Shown here piece by piece: positions 32,201 to 42,885 of a stretch of DNA of 64,000 nt (the stretch's first letter is position 1; the number at the start of each line of letters is the position of its first letter). A program made the translations under genes and the position numbers. The notes beneath the pieces are model-generated. The model ran no database searches, had not been told where the DNA came from, and saw nothing but the letters and a program-made list of their open reading frames with translations. This DNA is from Dermacentor variabilis (lineage: Eukaryota > Arthropoda > Arachnida > Ixodida > Ixodidae): the NCBI RefSeq assembly GCF_050947875.1, contig NC_134573.1, positions 32,688,615-32,752,614 of the forward strand, in the 5' to 3' direction.

Positions 32201-35042
32201 AAGATATTGTCAAAAGTGATTCTCAGAAGAACTGCCCATGTTCGGCAGAGTGGTGGGGAGGTGGGGTGTTCTGCCACTTTTTTGTTATAATTTTTTTCTG
32301 AAATACTGAAATGAAACTTAGCATAATGCTACAACTATATAGATATTTGTGGCATGTTTGTGCCTGCTAATACATTATGGCTGAATGTTCATTACACCTT
32401 TTGAAAATTAATTTCAATTGTATTTTCCAGGCTCCAGCATCGCCGTTGCTAGACGGACCAAATGAGGCCAAAAACTAGCCTTTCCTCGCTCCTTTCCTGG
32501 GAAGTGAAATAGCAGGTGATCATGTAAGAATGAACTTGCAACATGTGAGCAGTAGCCAAAGCTCCATACAGGTCATGCTGGTGGTGGAATGATAAGACAA
32601 ACCGCAATATTTATTTGTTTACTTATTCACTTAATATTTATTTATTCATATCTCGTGAATACTGTGCAGATTTTCAGCAAGGAATCAGGTAAAATAAAGA
32701 AATATCATTGCATCAAAGTAAACATGTTATTTGAAAAAGCATAATTCGCGTAGCACAGTACCATGAAAAAACATTTTCAGACAACTAGTCTGCTTTTGAT
32801 ACGAATTCATGAAAACTGAAAATTTTGAAGAAACAGAGCAGTAAGGTTAACAAATCCTACTTATAACTAAAGAATGAGATCACATTTCTGTTGGACCTAA
32901 TACCATAATTTAATCTGGCAAATTAGAGATACCATATGCTGCTCTAATATACAATCACTAATTTATGAGTAGATGTGCGAAACTCTCAAACATTGCAACG
33001 ATTTCATGTAAGCTGTAAATTCATATATAAAGTTTGTTGACTTTAGACATAGCAGATGGAGTCTGCAGAACTGTGATATCTCTTTCTGGCACAGAGACGG
33101 GGATTAGTAAGCTTCGTGGTGTTATTTTTCTTAAACCTGCCAAATAGTTCTTCCTGCAACAAATTAAATTCTCAAATGCCACAAACTTAATTCAAATTAG
33201 TGCTGTGGTTGTTTCAAAAGTATTTCTGTATTTTGGATGTATTTGAGTAGGAAAATTTACAGAATTAACGAACTTTTGCTAGTTCTTTTTTATTTATTTA
33301 CAGTTGCAAACTAAGTCCTTTTCCTTCAAGTTTTGCTATTTTCAGCAAATTTAATAAAAATTGATGGTGTTAATGTCAAAACTATCCTTTAAACATTTTT
33401 AAATGTATCAAACCTCATCGAATTTGGTTCCATAGTTGCCGAGAAAAACTATTTTACTGTTCATGTGCATTACATAGGAGCTCCTGAGCTAAATCTCTTT
33501 TTTAGTCATTGCGTGTGTCGGTGTGGTTTGTATTTCTCACCCTAATTAGAATATTGGCTCTGATCTCAAATTGTTTCCCTTAGAACGAAATACAAGCTTT
33601 TAAACTTTGTACGATATATGCTGTACTGCTCTATGAAAACCACTGTTGGCCACATTTTAGCAGGGCCTGCCAGTGCTAATTTTACACATAAACATAGACT
33701 AAAATGCTGTGTGGTTTCGGTATATGCTGTACTTATCTGTGAAAGCCATTATTTGCCAGATTTTTGCAGCAACTGCCAGTGTTATTTTCGCACTAAAACA
33801 GACTAAAATGCTGTGTCGTTTCGTCAGGCTGACACATCATTGCAGTGCACATTCATATCAGTCTATTTTCAGGCTTTAGTATCCAACCGTTCAATGTGCA
33901 CTGCTGGAACAGGCACTCCTTTTGCAGTTTTAATGGTATGCTTTCTTGTCCTAGTCAAGCCTGTTATTGCCAGGTGTCAACTGTAATCAAGTCTGCCACT
34001 GATTCTGTTACATCATGTTTCGTGTGTTTGCACCTCCAGCTTGACCTGAGAAGTATGTTGGCAGCTACAGTTTGTGTGTTGCAAGTTCTAGTCTGAAGCG
34101 TGTATGTCACATATATGAAGTATGTATCTAGTCTGAAGTGCAATAAACATTTCAAACTGAATACTTTGTGGTTGTAGCACCAATTATTTTGCCACTGCAT
34201 TTACTGTAGTCCTCATTGCCTACAGTAGAATTTTGGTAAATTGCAAGTACTTTACACGCATCGGCCTAGCTTTTATAGGCATTTGCTTGTTGGGACTCGA
34301 AAGCAACTGCATAGAAATATTCTATAGAATTTTGTCTTTAGCATCTCTAAAGCAACTCGATAGAAATATGCTATAGAAATTTGCCTTTAGCATCTCTAAA
34401 GAAACTCGATAGAAATATACTATAGAAATTTGTCTTCAGCATCTCTAAAGAAACTCGATAGAAATATTCTATAGAAATTTGTCATTAGCATCTCTAAAGA
34501 AACTTGATAGAAATATTCTATAGCAATTTGTCTTTAGCATCTCTAAAGCAACTCGATAGAAATGTTCTATAGAAATGCGTCTTTAGAGTTCCTATGAGAA
34601 TGCGGTGGCCAAATAACTTTTCGAACTCTATAGGAAAATTCTATAGGCAATCAAAATAAACACAATAGAGTTCTATAGAGAAAATTCAAAAGACTTTCTA
34701 AAAAGACATTAAAAATTTTTGTAAGGGTACACTCTTCTATTCATATGCCCCGCCATTGGGGGCTCCTAATAAACGTCTACTGGATAGATGCCCCGTGAGT
34801 TGGCAGTTGGTTAGATGACCCTGACTCTGTGAATCGGCGAAATAGATGAGAAACATGCCTATGACAGGTTCTCCCTTCTGCTGAAGCAGTGACTAAGCTG
34901 TAACTACCATCACTGCAGGCCAAGAATGAGGAACAAGCCAGAAACGTTGGAGCCAGGCATACTCCACGGCATCACCTCCGACATTAAGGGCACGCTGATA
35001 ATCTCGGAGGCCAAGTGTTGGTATTTGACTCACATCCGCTAA
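29206..35042 (+). CDS. Candidate host gene, three exons, unidentified
   Basis: Exon 1 (about 29206-29314) is open in the frame ending VVLLKR, before the donor GTAAGC. Exon 2 (30072-30185) follows TTTTGTAG and ends before GTATGT. It encodes 37 residues beginning GEAVTRNLNYKIEEPPEMQT. Exon 3 (34919-35042) follows CACTGCAG and encodes 40 residues beginning PRMRNKPETLEPGIL and ending in TAA at 35040. Both junctions keep the frame (CG|T and AG|G codons split across introns). Codons in exons 2 and 3 favour G/C at third positions although the surroundings are AT-rich, which supports coding. I do not recognise the family, and no start codon was found. The exon 1 boundary is the weakest part. Intron 2 contains the inverted Penelope fragments and an array. 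Confidence 0.45.
30885..31582. mobile_element. Penelope-like GIY-YIG fragments, head to head
   Basis: Minus strand, 30890-31265: a GIY-YIG endonuclease piece reading VYCIPFTCGQAYIGQTGR, with DHHISFK and NLAVHFHNGASC after it. Plus strand, 31265-31582: a second, different piece reading MYMQQIGRCLNTCLRQHHN, with SSHLTMH and ECHIKRLGHN after it. The two meet at about 31265 in opposite orientation. Both are short fragments without RT. The GIY-YIG domain is the target-cutting nuclease of Penelope-like elements. Confidence 0.72.
31583..34309. other. AT-rich stretch, probable intron
   Basis: Markedly AT-rich compared with the rest of the window and without domains. An acceptor-like TTTTCCAG at about 32430 opens a frame that stops after about 15 codons, so it is not used in the gene model. 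Nothing else was recognised. Confidence 0.45.
34310..34727. repeat. CTATAGAA-type tandem array, right block
   Basis: Five to six copies of a roughly 57-60-bp unit (ACTCGATAGAAATATTCTATAG followed by AAATTTGTCTTTAGCATCTCTAAAG) lie between about 34310 and 34585. They are followed by a terminal part ending ATTTTTGTAAGGG before a TA at 34728-34729. Read inverted, the terminus CCCTTACAAAAAT resembles TCCTTATGAAAAT at 25284. Confidence 0.8.
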
Positions 35043-35920
35043 AAAGCGAGGTAGGTGCGGGCGTCGTCTGCTCAGTTAATATCTAAAGGCTATAATGACT
35101 AAATTACACAGCTATTAGAGCTCAGCCTCTGCCAAGTTTATTTCAGCAGCATACACTGCTCATGGAAAACCAACTTATACGAAGTGAAATTTCGCTGCAC
35201 TTGTCTATTAAGCATACGATAGCAGAAAAAGGTGATGCCACAAGTGTTTACTGGGAAATCATTTTACCGGAATATACAACACAAACTGTACTAAATGGCA
35301 AAGTGCCAAAATTTGAACACATAATGGACCACTGCGCATTGATACTGGATCGCAACACCAAAAGGAAAAGAAGTTGAAGTACAAGCCAATGAATTGAAGC
35401 AAAAGTGTCTATTCATTTCGAAATATGACAGTCGGTGATCTGCAGAACAAAGTTCTAATTTCTGAGATCATTCTCAGTTGTACCTTACATTTGCTCTCCC
35501 CTGGTTATTATTTTCTGTTTAATCTTTTGCCGACATCGACCAGTGCTTATTCTTTAACAGTGTTTTAAATTTCTTACTTGCGTAAGCAGCAGTGCCGGCG
35601 TGAGAAATGAACGTCTTTCTTTATTTTTTTCATTTTAAATTTCAGTTCACCTGCGATTGAGCGCTGGTGTCTTCTTTCTTGTTACAAGTCGGTCCCACGA
35701 TCCCCAGTTTATTTTTATTCGCCTTGCCATGAAGGTGTACATGAGGTTGAAGTTAACGTAGTTTGATGGCTCAGTTCATCTGGAAATTTCTGTTTCCTTG
35801 CTATCCTTGGTTTGTGCCGCTGGTTCAACATTCCAAAGCAATAAAGGGGATCTAGCCCACGTATTCTCAAACAATCCTCGACTCGAACCTCTTCCTCCTC
35901 TGTCAACATACCACAGCCGT
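35043..35920. other. Anonymous stretch (possible 3' UTR/downstream)
   Basis: Follows the last exon of the plus-strand candidate gene. A 71-codon frame (35162-35377) has no domain. An AATAAAGG at about 35839 could serve as a polyadenylation signal, without further support. Confidence 0.35.
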
Positions 35921-35969
35921 CACTGCTATACAGGAGCAAGGTTTGAGTACGGGCTAGTTGGTATTCCAT

Positions 35970-36715
35970 GGTTCAATCGTCACTTACAGCGCATACATAG
36001 ACGGAGGACAAAACAGAACGACGTAGACAAGCGCTGACTTCCAACTGATTTTTATTTTCGGAAACAAACGTATATACCCTGAAACACCAAGACAAAAACG
36101 CCCTCTACAAGCAGCAACCCGACATGAGAATGCATTCAGAATTTGTTACCTAAGATGAACGAGAGCGCATGTGCGACCTCAGGAAAACCAGTTCTTTGTC
36201 TGTTAGTGCGATTGATGGCTTACTAACCGAGTCGCCATCGGCGATCGCTGCTGCTTCAATGATAATCCTGGTACTTTCATTGGAATGCCTAGCTAAGATA
36301 GTCGTCTCCTGAAAAATTGGGACACAGCCGCATTGTGCGCTATGAACACCTAGGAAGCCTTCCCACCCTTTGCGCACTTTATTGCTGTGTTCTTGTAGCC
36401 TAACGTTAAGACATCTACCAGTCTGTCCTATATAAGACCTGCCGCATTTCAGGGGTATCTTATACACTACACCTTTCGAACAACCTGTAAACTTCTTCCT
36501 ATGAATAATGCTGCAAATACTACCTTTCTTAGCAGCAGGATTGGTTCTGACACAAAGCTGGGCAAGTTTTTTTGGAGCAGAGAAAACAACGTCGATACCT
36601 GCTCTTTGTCCTATTTTCTTAAGTTTGTGGGATATTCCATGGATGTACGGGATAACAGCTGTATTTTTACTTCGGTCATGTACCTGAGACTCAAAGCTGT
36701 GAGGAACGGTAGTAA
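35970..36715. repeat. Left inverted terminal arm of Penelope-like element 3
   Basis: Inverted partner of 38155-38900, equal length (746 bp), with only scattered substitutions. The outer sequence GGTTCAATCGTCACTTACAG is shared. It holds the 3' UTR and the GIY-YIG coding part. Confidence 0.9.
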
Positions 36716-38154
36716 CCTTATTACGCAGGCCTTCCGAAACTGAGACCAGAAGGTTGCTCGGGTACCCTGCAGCCCTCAACCGAGCTATCTGCGTACTGAA
36801 ACTGGGTTCTATCAAATGATAACATGATTTCGTTAGAGCATTATGCAAGCAAGCCTGAACGATACCTCTCTTAACGATTTTTGAATGGGCAGATGCATAG
36901 GATAGCAGAGGCTTGTTAGCTCGCGGCTCATACATCCAGCAAACATGTTGCCGGGTAAAAGGTAACTTCAAATCTTAAAATCTAAGTGACCCATTGTCCT
37001 GAAGCTCATGAGTGAGTGAGAGGGGAGATAAGCATTCTTCGAACAGGTCTAACACTTGACGAACAGAGGTCGCTACACAGCTCTCCTCACAATTAAACAG
37101 AACCAAAAAATCATCGACATAGCGAAAGGCTTTTTTGATTTTTGTGTTGCCCAACCGTGACATGACGTTCCTGTCTAGATAAGCCAAAAATAAATCGCTA
37201 CACAAGGGTGCGATACATGACCCTACACATATCCCACTTTTTTGAAGGAAAACACTTCCATTCCATTCGGCGAAAGTTGAGGAAAGGTAAAGTTGAAGCA
37301 ATTTTATAAAGTCTGAAACCGACACACCACATTCATTCTGGAACGCAATGTCACCAAAACTACTGATGGCTTCTTCGATAACAACCAGGAGCGCCTGATG
37401 CAGAATGGAATACAACAAGTCTTTTATATCTATGGACATAGCCTTAAATGGTACATCAGAATGTTTTGACAGGTAGTGGATCACCTCGATAGATCCTTTT
37501 ACCAGAAACGGATCACTAACATCTAGCTTCTTAAGGTGACACTGAAGCCAGCAGGAAAGAGAGTATTGCCACGTGCCCTTCTCTGAAATAATGACACGGA
37601 AGGGCGCTTCCGGCTTGTGGGCTTTTGCGGAGAAAAACATGCGAAGGGCCAACCCTTCCTTGCTGTCTACAGATTGTGCAAGATTACCCAAATTCAATTC
37701 CAATAAAGTGCGTTTTGCCTGCGATTTTACCTTCCTCAGATCAACACCAGTTCGCTTAATAAAGAGAGAATCAATGAAAGCATTCGCTTTTTCCAAGAAA
37801 TTAATCCTAGTTGTGACAAAAAACCCACCTCCTTTGTCAGCTGCTGCAAGACAAAGACTATTGTCGGTGAGGTAGGAACACACCCTTTCAACTTGAACAG
37901 AGCATATACGGGGAGAGTACGACCGGAGCACGTCCACACCCTCAGACACGCAACGGTCACCCTTAAATTCCGGAGCACGCCTCGACACATCACGCACCAT
38001 AGTGAGAAGCTCCACTGGGGTGTTCCTTTCCACTGTGGCGAACTTTGGCCCGAGAGCGAGAGTCTGTGCGACGAAGTCCGGCAGGGACACACCTACGTCT
38101 GTATGAACTTGCTTCGCTGTCTTGCGGATATAGGCCACACGCCGGTTGCGAAGC
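36150..38154 (-). pseudogene. Penelope RT with GIY-YIG endonuclease, one in-frame stop
   Basis: Penelope-like elements fuse a telomerase-related RT to a GIY-YIG nuclease. Here the RT part runs from about 38150 (SLPDFVAQTLALGPKFATV) to 36975. It has MSIDIKDLLYSI for the first catalytic Asp, SGICVGSCIAPLCSDLFLAY, and the active-site RYVDDFLVLF. The nuclease part (to 36150) has the linker SAHSKIVKRGIVQAC, the zinc-ligand-like CSIIHRKKFTGCSKGVVY, then CGRSYIGQTGRCLNVRLQEH. A single TAA at 36975-36977 separates the two; the frame continues on both sides. No N-terminal Met precedes the RT outside the inverted arm, so the 5' end is lost. Otherwise the sequence is well preserved. Confidence 0.88.
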
Positions 38155-38900
38155 TTAGTACCGTTCCTCACTTCTTTGAGTCTCAGGTACATGAACGAAG
38201 TAAAAATACAGCTGTTATCCCGTACATCCATGGAATATCCCACAAACTTAAGAAAATAGGACAAAGAGCAGGTATCGACGTTGTTTTCTCTGCTCCAAAA
38301 AAAGTTGCCCAGCTTTGTGTCAGAACCAATCCTGCTGCTAAGAAAGGTAGTATTTGCAGCATTAATCATAGGAAGAAGTTTACAGGTTGTTCGAAAGGTG
38401 TAGTGTATAAGATAGCCCTGAAATGCGGCAGGTCTTATATAGGACAGACTGGTAGATGTCTTAACGTTAGGCTACAAGAACACAGCAATAAAGTGCGCAA
38501 AGGGCGGGAAGGCTTCCTAGGTGTTCATAGCGCACAATGCGGCTGTGCCCCAATTTTTGAGGAGACGACTATCTTAGCTAGTCATTCCAATGAAAGTACC
38601 AGAATTATCATTGAAGCAGCAGCGATCGCCGATGGCGACTCGGTTAGTAAGCCATCAATCGCACTAACAGACAAAGAACTGGTTTTCCTGAGGTCGCACA
38701 TGCGCTCTCGTTCATCTTAGGTAACAAATTCTGAATGCATTCTCATGTCGGGTTGCTGCTTGTAGAGGGCGTTTTTGTCTTGGTGTTTCAGGGTATATAC
38801 GTTTGTTTCCGAAAATATAAATCAGTTGGAAGTCAGCGCTTGTCTACGTCGTTCTGTTTTGTCCTCCGTCTATGTATGCGCTGTAAGTGACGATTGAACC
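38155..38900. repeat. Right inverted terminal arm of Penelope-like element 3
   Basis: Carries the same nuclease region on the plus strand (38163-38720, including CGRSYIGQTGRCLNVRLQEH), open through to a stop after MRSRSS. Because this arm has no RT upstream, it cannot make a working element. It is the inverted partial copy expected of Penelope pseudo-LTR structures. Confidence 0.9.
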
Positions 38901-39133
38901 ACTGCTATACAGAAGCGCTACTACTTTCTTGAGCACAGGTGCAGTGGTGGGTGGAGAAGAATGGTTCGAGATTTTGTGGCTAAGGCACATCACACAGGAT
39001 TTCTTCAGATCGATGCTGACCACCCGGGAAACTTCTACTCGCACCTCATTTTCATTACTATGGTTCATATCTTTCATCCAATCTTTAGTGCACGTCTACC
39101 GAACCTTCATCATCATCATCATCATCAGCCCGG

Positions 39134-41941
39134 TTACGCCCACTGCAGGGCAAAGGACTCTCCCATACTTCTCGAACAACCCCGGTCATGTACTAATTGT
39201 GGCCATGCCATGCCTGCAAACTTCTTAATCTCGTCTGCCCACCTAAATTTCTGCCGCCCCGTGCTACGCTTCCCTTCCCTTGTAATCCAGTCCGTAACCC
39301 TTAATGACCATCGGTTATCTTCCTTCCTCATTACATGTCCTGCCCATGCCCATTTCTTTTTCTTGATTTCAACTAAGATGTCATTACCTCGCGTTTGTTC
39401 CCTCACTCAATCTGCCCTTTTCTTATCCCTTAACGTTACACCTATCATTCTTCTTTCCATAGCTCGTTGCGTCGTCCTCAATTTCAGTAGAACCCTGTTC
39501 GTAAGCCTCCAGGTTTCTGCCCCGTAGGTGAGTACTGGTAAGACACAGCTATTATATACTTTTCTCAAGAGGGATAATGGCAACCTGCTGTTCATGATCT
39601 GAGAATGCCTGCCAAACGCACCCCAGCCCATTCTTATTCTTCTGATTATTTCCGTCTCATGATCCGGATCCGCCATCACTACCTGCCCTAAGTAGATGTA
39701 TGCCCTTACGACTTACAGTGCCTCGCTGCCTATTGTAAATTGCTGTTCTCTTCCGAGACTGTTAAGCATTACTTTAGTTTTCTGCAGATTAATTTTTAGA
39801 CCCACTCTTCTGCTTTGCCTCTCCAGGTCAGTGAGCATGCATTGCAATTGGTCCCCTGAGTTACTAAGCAAGGCAATATCATCAGCGAATCGCAAGTTAC
39901 TAAGGTATTCTCCATCAACTTTTATCCCCAATTCTTCCCAATCCAGGTCTCTGAATACCTCCTGTAAACATGCTGTGAATAGCATTGGAGATATCGTATC
40001 TCCCTGCCTGACGCCTTTCTTTATTGGGATTTTGTTGCTTGCTTTATGGAGGACTACGGTGGCTGTGGAGCCGCTATAGATATCTTCCAGTATTTTTACA
40101 TACGGCTCGTCTACACCCTGATTCCGTAATGCCTCCATGACTGCTGATGTTTCGACAGAATCAAACGCTTTCTCGTAATCAATGAAAGCAATATATAAGG
40201 GTTGGTTATACTCTGCACATTTCTCTATCACCTGATTGATAGTGTGAGTATGGTCTATTGTTGAGTACCCTTTACGGAATCCTGCCTGGTCCTTTGCTTG
40301 ACAGAAGTCTAAAGTGTTCCTGATTCTAATTGCGATTACCTTACTAAATAGTTTGTAGGCAACTGACAGTAAGCTGATCGGTCTGTAATTTTTCAAATCT
40401 TTGGCGTCCCCTTTCTTATGGATTAGGATTATGTTAGCGTTCTTCCAAGATTCCGGTACGCTCGAGGTTATGAGGCATTGCGTTTACAGGGTGGCCAGTT
40501 TCTCTAGAACAATCTGACCACCATCCTTCAACAAATCTGCTGTTACCTGATCCTCCCCAGCTACCTTCCCCCTTTGCATAGCTCCTAAGGCTTTCTTTAC
40601 TTCTTCTGGTGTTACCTGTTGGATTTCGAATTCCTCTAGACTATTTTCTCTTCCATTATCGTCGTGGGTGCCACTGGTACTGTATAAATCTCTATAGAAC
40701 TCCTCAGCCACTTGAACTATCTCATCCATATTAGTAATGATATTGCCGGCTTTGTCTCTTAACGCATACATCTGATTCTTGCCAATTCCTAGTTTCTTCT
40801 TCACTGTTTTTAGGCTTCCTCCGCTCCTGAGAGCATGTTCAATTCGATCCATATTATACTTCCTTATGTCAGCTGTCTTACGCTTGTTGATTAACTTCGA
40901 AAGTTCTGCCAGTTCTATTCTAGCTGTAGGGTTAGATGCTTTCATACATTGGCGTTTCTTGATCAGATCTTTCGTCTCCTGCGATAGTTTGCTGGTATCC
41001 TGCCTAACGGAGTTACCACCGACTTCCATTGCACACTCCTTAATGATGCCCAGAAGATTGTCGTTCATTGCTTCAACACTAAGGTTCCCTTCCTGAGTTA
41101 AAGCTGAATACCTGTTCTGTAGCTTGATCAGGAATTCCTCTATTTTCCCTCTTACCGCTAACTCATTGATCGGCTTCTTATGTACCAGTTTCTTCCGTTC
41201 CCTCCTCAGGTCTAGGCTAATTCGAGTTCTTACCATCCTGTGGTCACTGCAGCGCACTTTGCCGAGCACGTCCACATCTTGTATGATGCCAGGGTTAGCG
41301 CAGAGTATGAAGTCTATTTCATTTCTAGTCTCGCCGTTCGGGCTCCTCCACGTCCACTTTCGGCTATCCCGCCTGCGGAAGAAGGTATTCATTATCCTCA
41401 TATTATTCTGTTCCGCAAACTCTACTAATAACTCTCCCCTGCTATTCCTAGTGCCTATGCCATATTCCCCCACTGCCTTGTCTCCAGCCTGCTTCTTGCC
41501 TACCTTGGCATTAAAGTCGCCCATTAGCATAGTGTATTTAGTTTTCACTCTCCCCACCGCCGATTTCACGTCTTCATAGAAGCTTTCGACTTCCTGGTCA
41601 TCATGACTGGATGTAGGGGCGTAGACCTGTACAATCTTCATTTTGTACCTCTTATTAAGTTTCACAACAAGACCTGCCACGCTCTCGTTAATGCTATAGA
41701 ATTCCTGGATGTTACCAGCTATATTCTTATTAATCAGGAATCCGACTCCTAGTTCTCTTCTATCCGCTAAGCCCCGGTAGCACAGGACGTACCCGCTTTT
41801 TAGCACTGTATAGGCTTCTTTCGGCCTCCTAACATCACTGAGCCCTATTACATCCCATTTACTGCCCTCTAATTCCTGCAATATCACTGCTAGACTCGCC
41901 TCACTAGATAACGTTCTAGCGTTAAACGTTGCCAGGTTCAT
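39134..41941 (-). pseudogene. RTE endonuclease-RT, single frame with three stops
   Basis: About 935 codons from the Met of MNLATFNARTLSS at 41941 to the end near 39134, all in one frame. Endonuclease (about residues 1-240) has VIGLSDVRRP, MGDFNAKVGKK, and SDHRMVRTR with the catalytic His. A basic linker follows (LIKKRQCMKASN). The RT (about 480-780) has LKNYRPISLLS, FIDYEKAFDSVE, GVRQGDTISPMLF and LRFADDIALLS. The C-terminal region has WAGHVMRKEDNRWSLRVTDW. The only breaks are stops at 40484-40486, 39713-39715 and 39407-39409; each looks like a one-base change. Catalytic residues are intact. The protein would nick DNA and reverse-transcribe its own RNA at the target. Confidence 0.9.
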
Positions 41942-42228
41942 ATTCCAATGGCGGCCTGTCCGGAGCCAGTGATTCTTAGCACCCTCTGCTGCGTCGCAGG
42001 TCTGACCGCCGCCGTGGTCAGTTGCTTCGCAGCTGCTGGGGACTGAGGGGCCGGGGTTTGATTGTTGTGTTCATATAGGAGGTTGTGACCAAGTACTGCA
42101 TCAGGGTGGCCAATCCTGCTCTGGTGAGGGAGTGCGTTACCGGTTCTGGTCACCGGGATCAGGCCACACTCCAGGCTTGTTTGTGCAATGTTATCAACAC
42201 GCGGATTTTTTTTAATCCGGTGGGAAAT

Positions 42229-42300
42229 TGCCGGCACCGGCATTCGAACCACGGACCTCTTGCACGCGAGGCGGGTGTTCTACCTCTACGCCACCGCTGC
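42229..42300 (-). other. tRNA-like 5' head of RTE copy 2 (A and B boxes)
   Basis: On the minus strand it begins GCAGCGGTGGCGTAGAGGTA and contains the A box TGGCGTAGAGG and the B box GGTTCGAATGCC. Order and spacing match a tRNA of about 70 nt. The start resembles tRNA-Gly (GCA...GGTGG...GGTAGAA...CGCCT). The T stem is mismatched and the acceptor does not close properly, so it is not a working tRNA gene but a tRNA-derived promoter-like unit. It lies inside the target duplication, so it moved with the LINE. Confidence 0.8.
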
Positions 42301-42670
42301 AGACTACCGAACGTTGGGTGTGGTCTAATGTGGCCGCGGTGGGTTGGAGTCGAACCCGCGACATCGTGCACGCTTACCAAGAGAAACGTCATGGTGCCGT
42401 GTGAGCTATAGTTTGGTGCAAATAAACAAAAGACCCCTCACCAGGTTTAGGCACTGCGAAGGAATGAGCTCGGCATGTATACGACGGGGAGCCAATCGTG
42501 CCTCCATACAAGCCGCCACAAAACCTGAAACTTCCAACTGAAGCCCACACGTCTTTCCTTTCGAGGGAGCAATGATTCAGCGAAAAGAGTGAACCTCTTT
42601 GATGATATCAGTGGCCCACCAACTACTTCTCGATTGGATTGGAGGGACAAACCGTAAACGAGCTGACCTC

Positions 42671-42685
42671 TCTCTCTCTCTCTCT

Positions 42686-42737
<52 letters not shown>
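42671..42737. repeat. (CT)n-(AT)n compound microsatellite
   Basis: CT repeats (about 42671-42685) pass into AT repeats up to 42737. The 3' LTR of Gypsy A begins immediately after. A second TA-rich flank (ATATTTACAA) follows the other LTR, consistent with insertion into an AT-repeat. Confidence 0.95.
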
Positions 42738-42741
<4 letters not shown>

Positions 42742-42885
42742 ACGAAGAGTTGCAAGGGAATTGCTTTATTTACAGGAGATGGACGATGATCGTAGCGTGA
42801 TCGTAGCGCAGCCTGGTCTTTCAAACTCCTCGTTCTCCTCGTCTTCTCTTGTCTCTTCTTGTCCGCGCCTTTCGTAGCCGTTACA
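42738..42885 (-). repeat. 3' LTR of Gypsy A
   Basis: Minus strand TGTAACGGCTACGAAAGG...CTCTTCGTAACA, with TG...CA ends. Immediately upstream on the minus strand (42886-42897) is TGCGGGGAAA, a purine-rich tract suited to priming plus-strand DNA. A polyadenylation-like AATAAA lies near its centre. Confidence 0.9.

Larger units (their letters stand above)
35934..38899 (-). mobile_element. Penelope-like element 3 with 746-bp inverted ends
   Basis: The target duplication CACTGCTATACAG lies at 35921-35933 and 38900-38912. The inverted ends are 35970-36715 and 38155-38900. They are near-identical and each contains the GIY-YIG coding region. A 36-bp extension (35934-35969) is present only on the left, as described for the terminal repeats of Penelope elements. 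The single-copy middle (36716-38154) carries the RT on the minus strand, 5'-truncated at the junction with the inverted piece. High arm identity and a clear target duplication point to a fairly recent insertion as one composite unit. Confidence 0.88.
39105..42303 (-). mobile_element. RTE-clade LINE, copy 2, full length with tRNA-like head
   Basis: The target duplication CTACCGAAC is at 39096-39104 and 42304-42312. The 3' end is a GAT tail (plus 39109-39126), and the 5' end is the tRNA-like sequence 42229-42300. Length is 3199 bp. It contains a 5' UTR of about 360 bp and one long coding frame. It is the best reference copy in this window for the family. Copies 1 and 3 align to it along their whole lengths. 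Confidence 0.92.

Noticed and set aside
32431..32478. Possible extra exon after TTTTCCAG
   Set aside because: Joining it to the exon ending at 30185 gives a stop within eight codons, whereas the exon at 34919 stays open to a natural end.
37893..38720. 275-codon plus-strand frame taken as a complete gene
   Set aside because: Its C-terminal two thirds is the inverted partial copy of the Penelope nuclease; the N-terminal part is antisense to the RT. It is an arm of the element, not a gene.
42229..42300. Genuine tRNA gene
   Set aside because: A and B boxes are present but the T stem has mismatches, the acceptor stem does not close and the sequence continues directly into the LINE 5' UTR.
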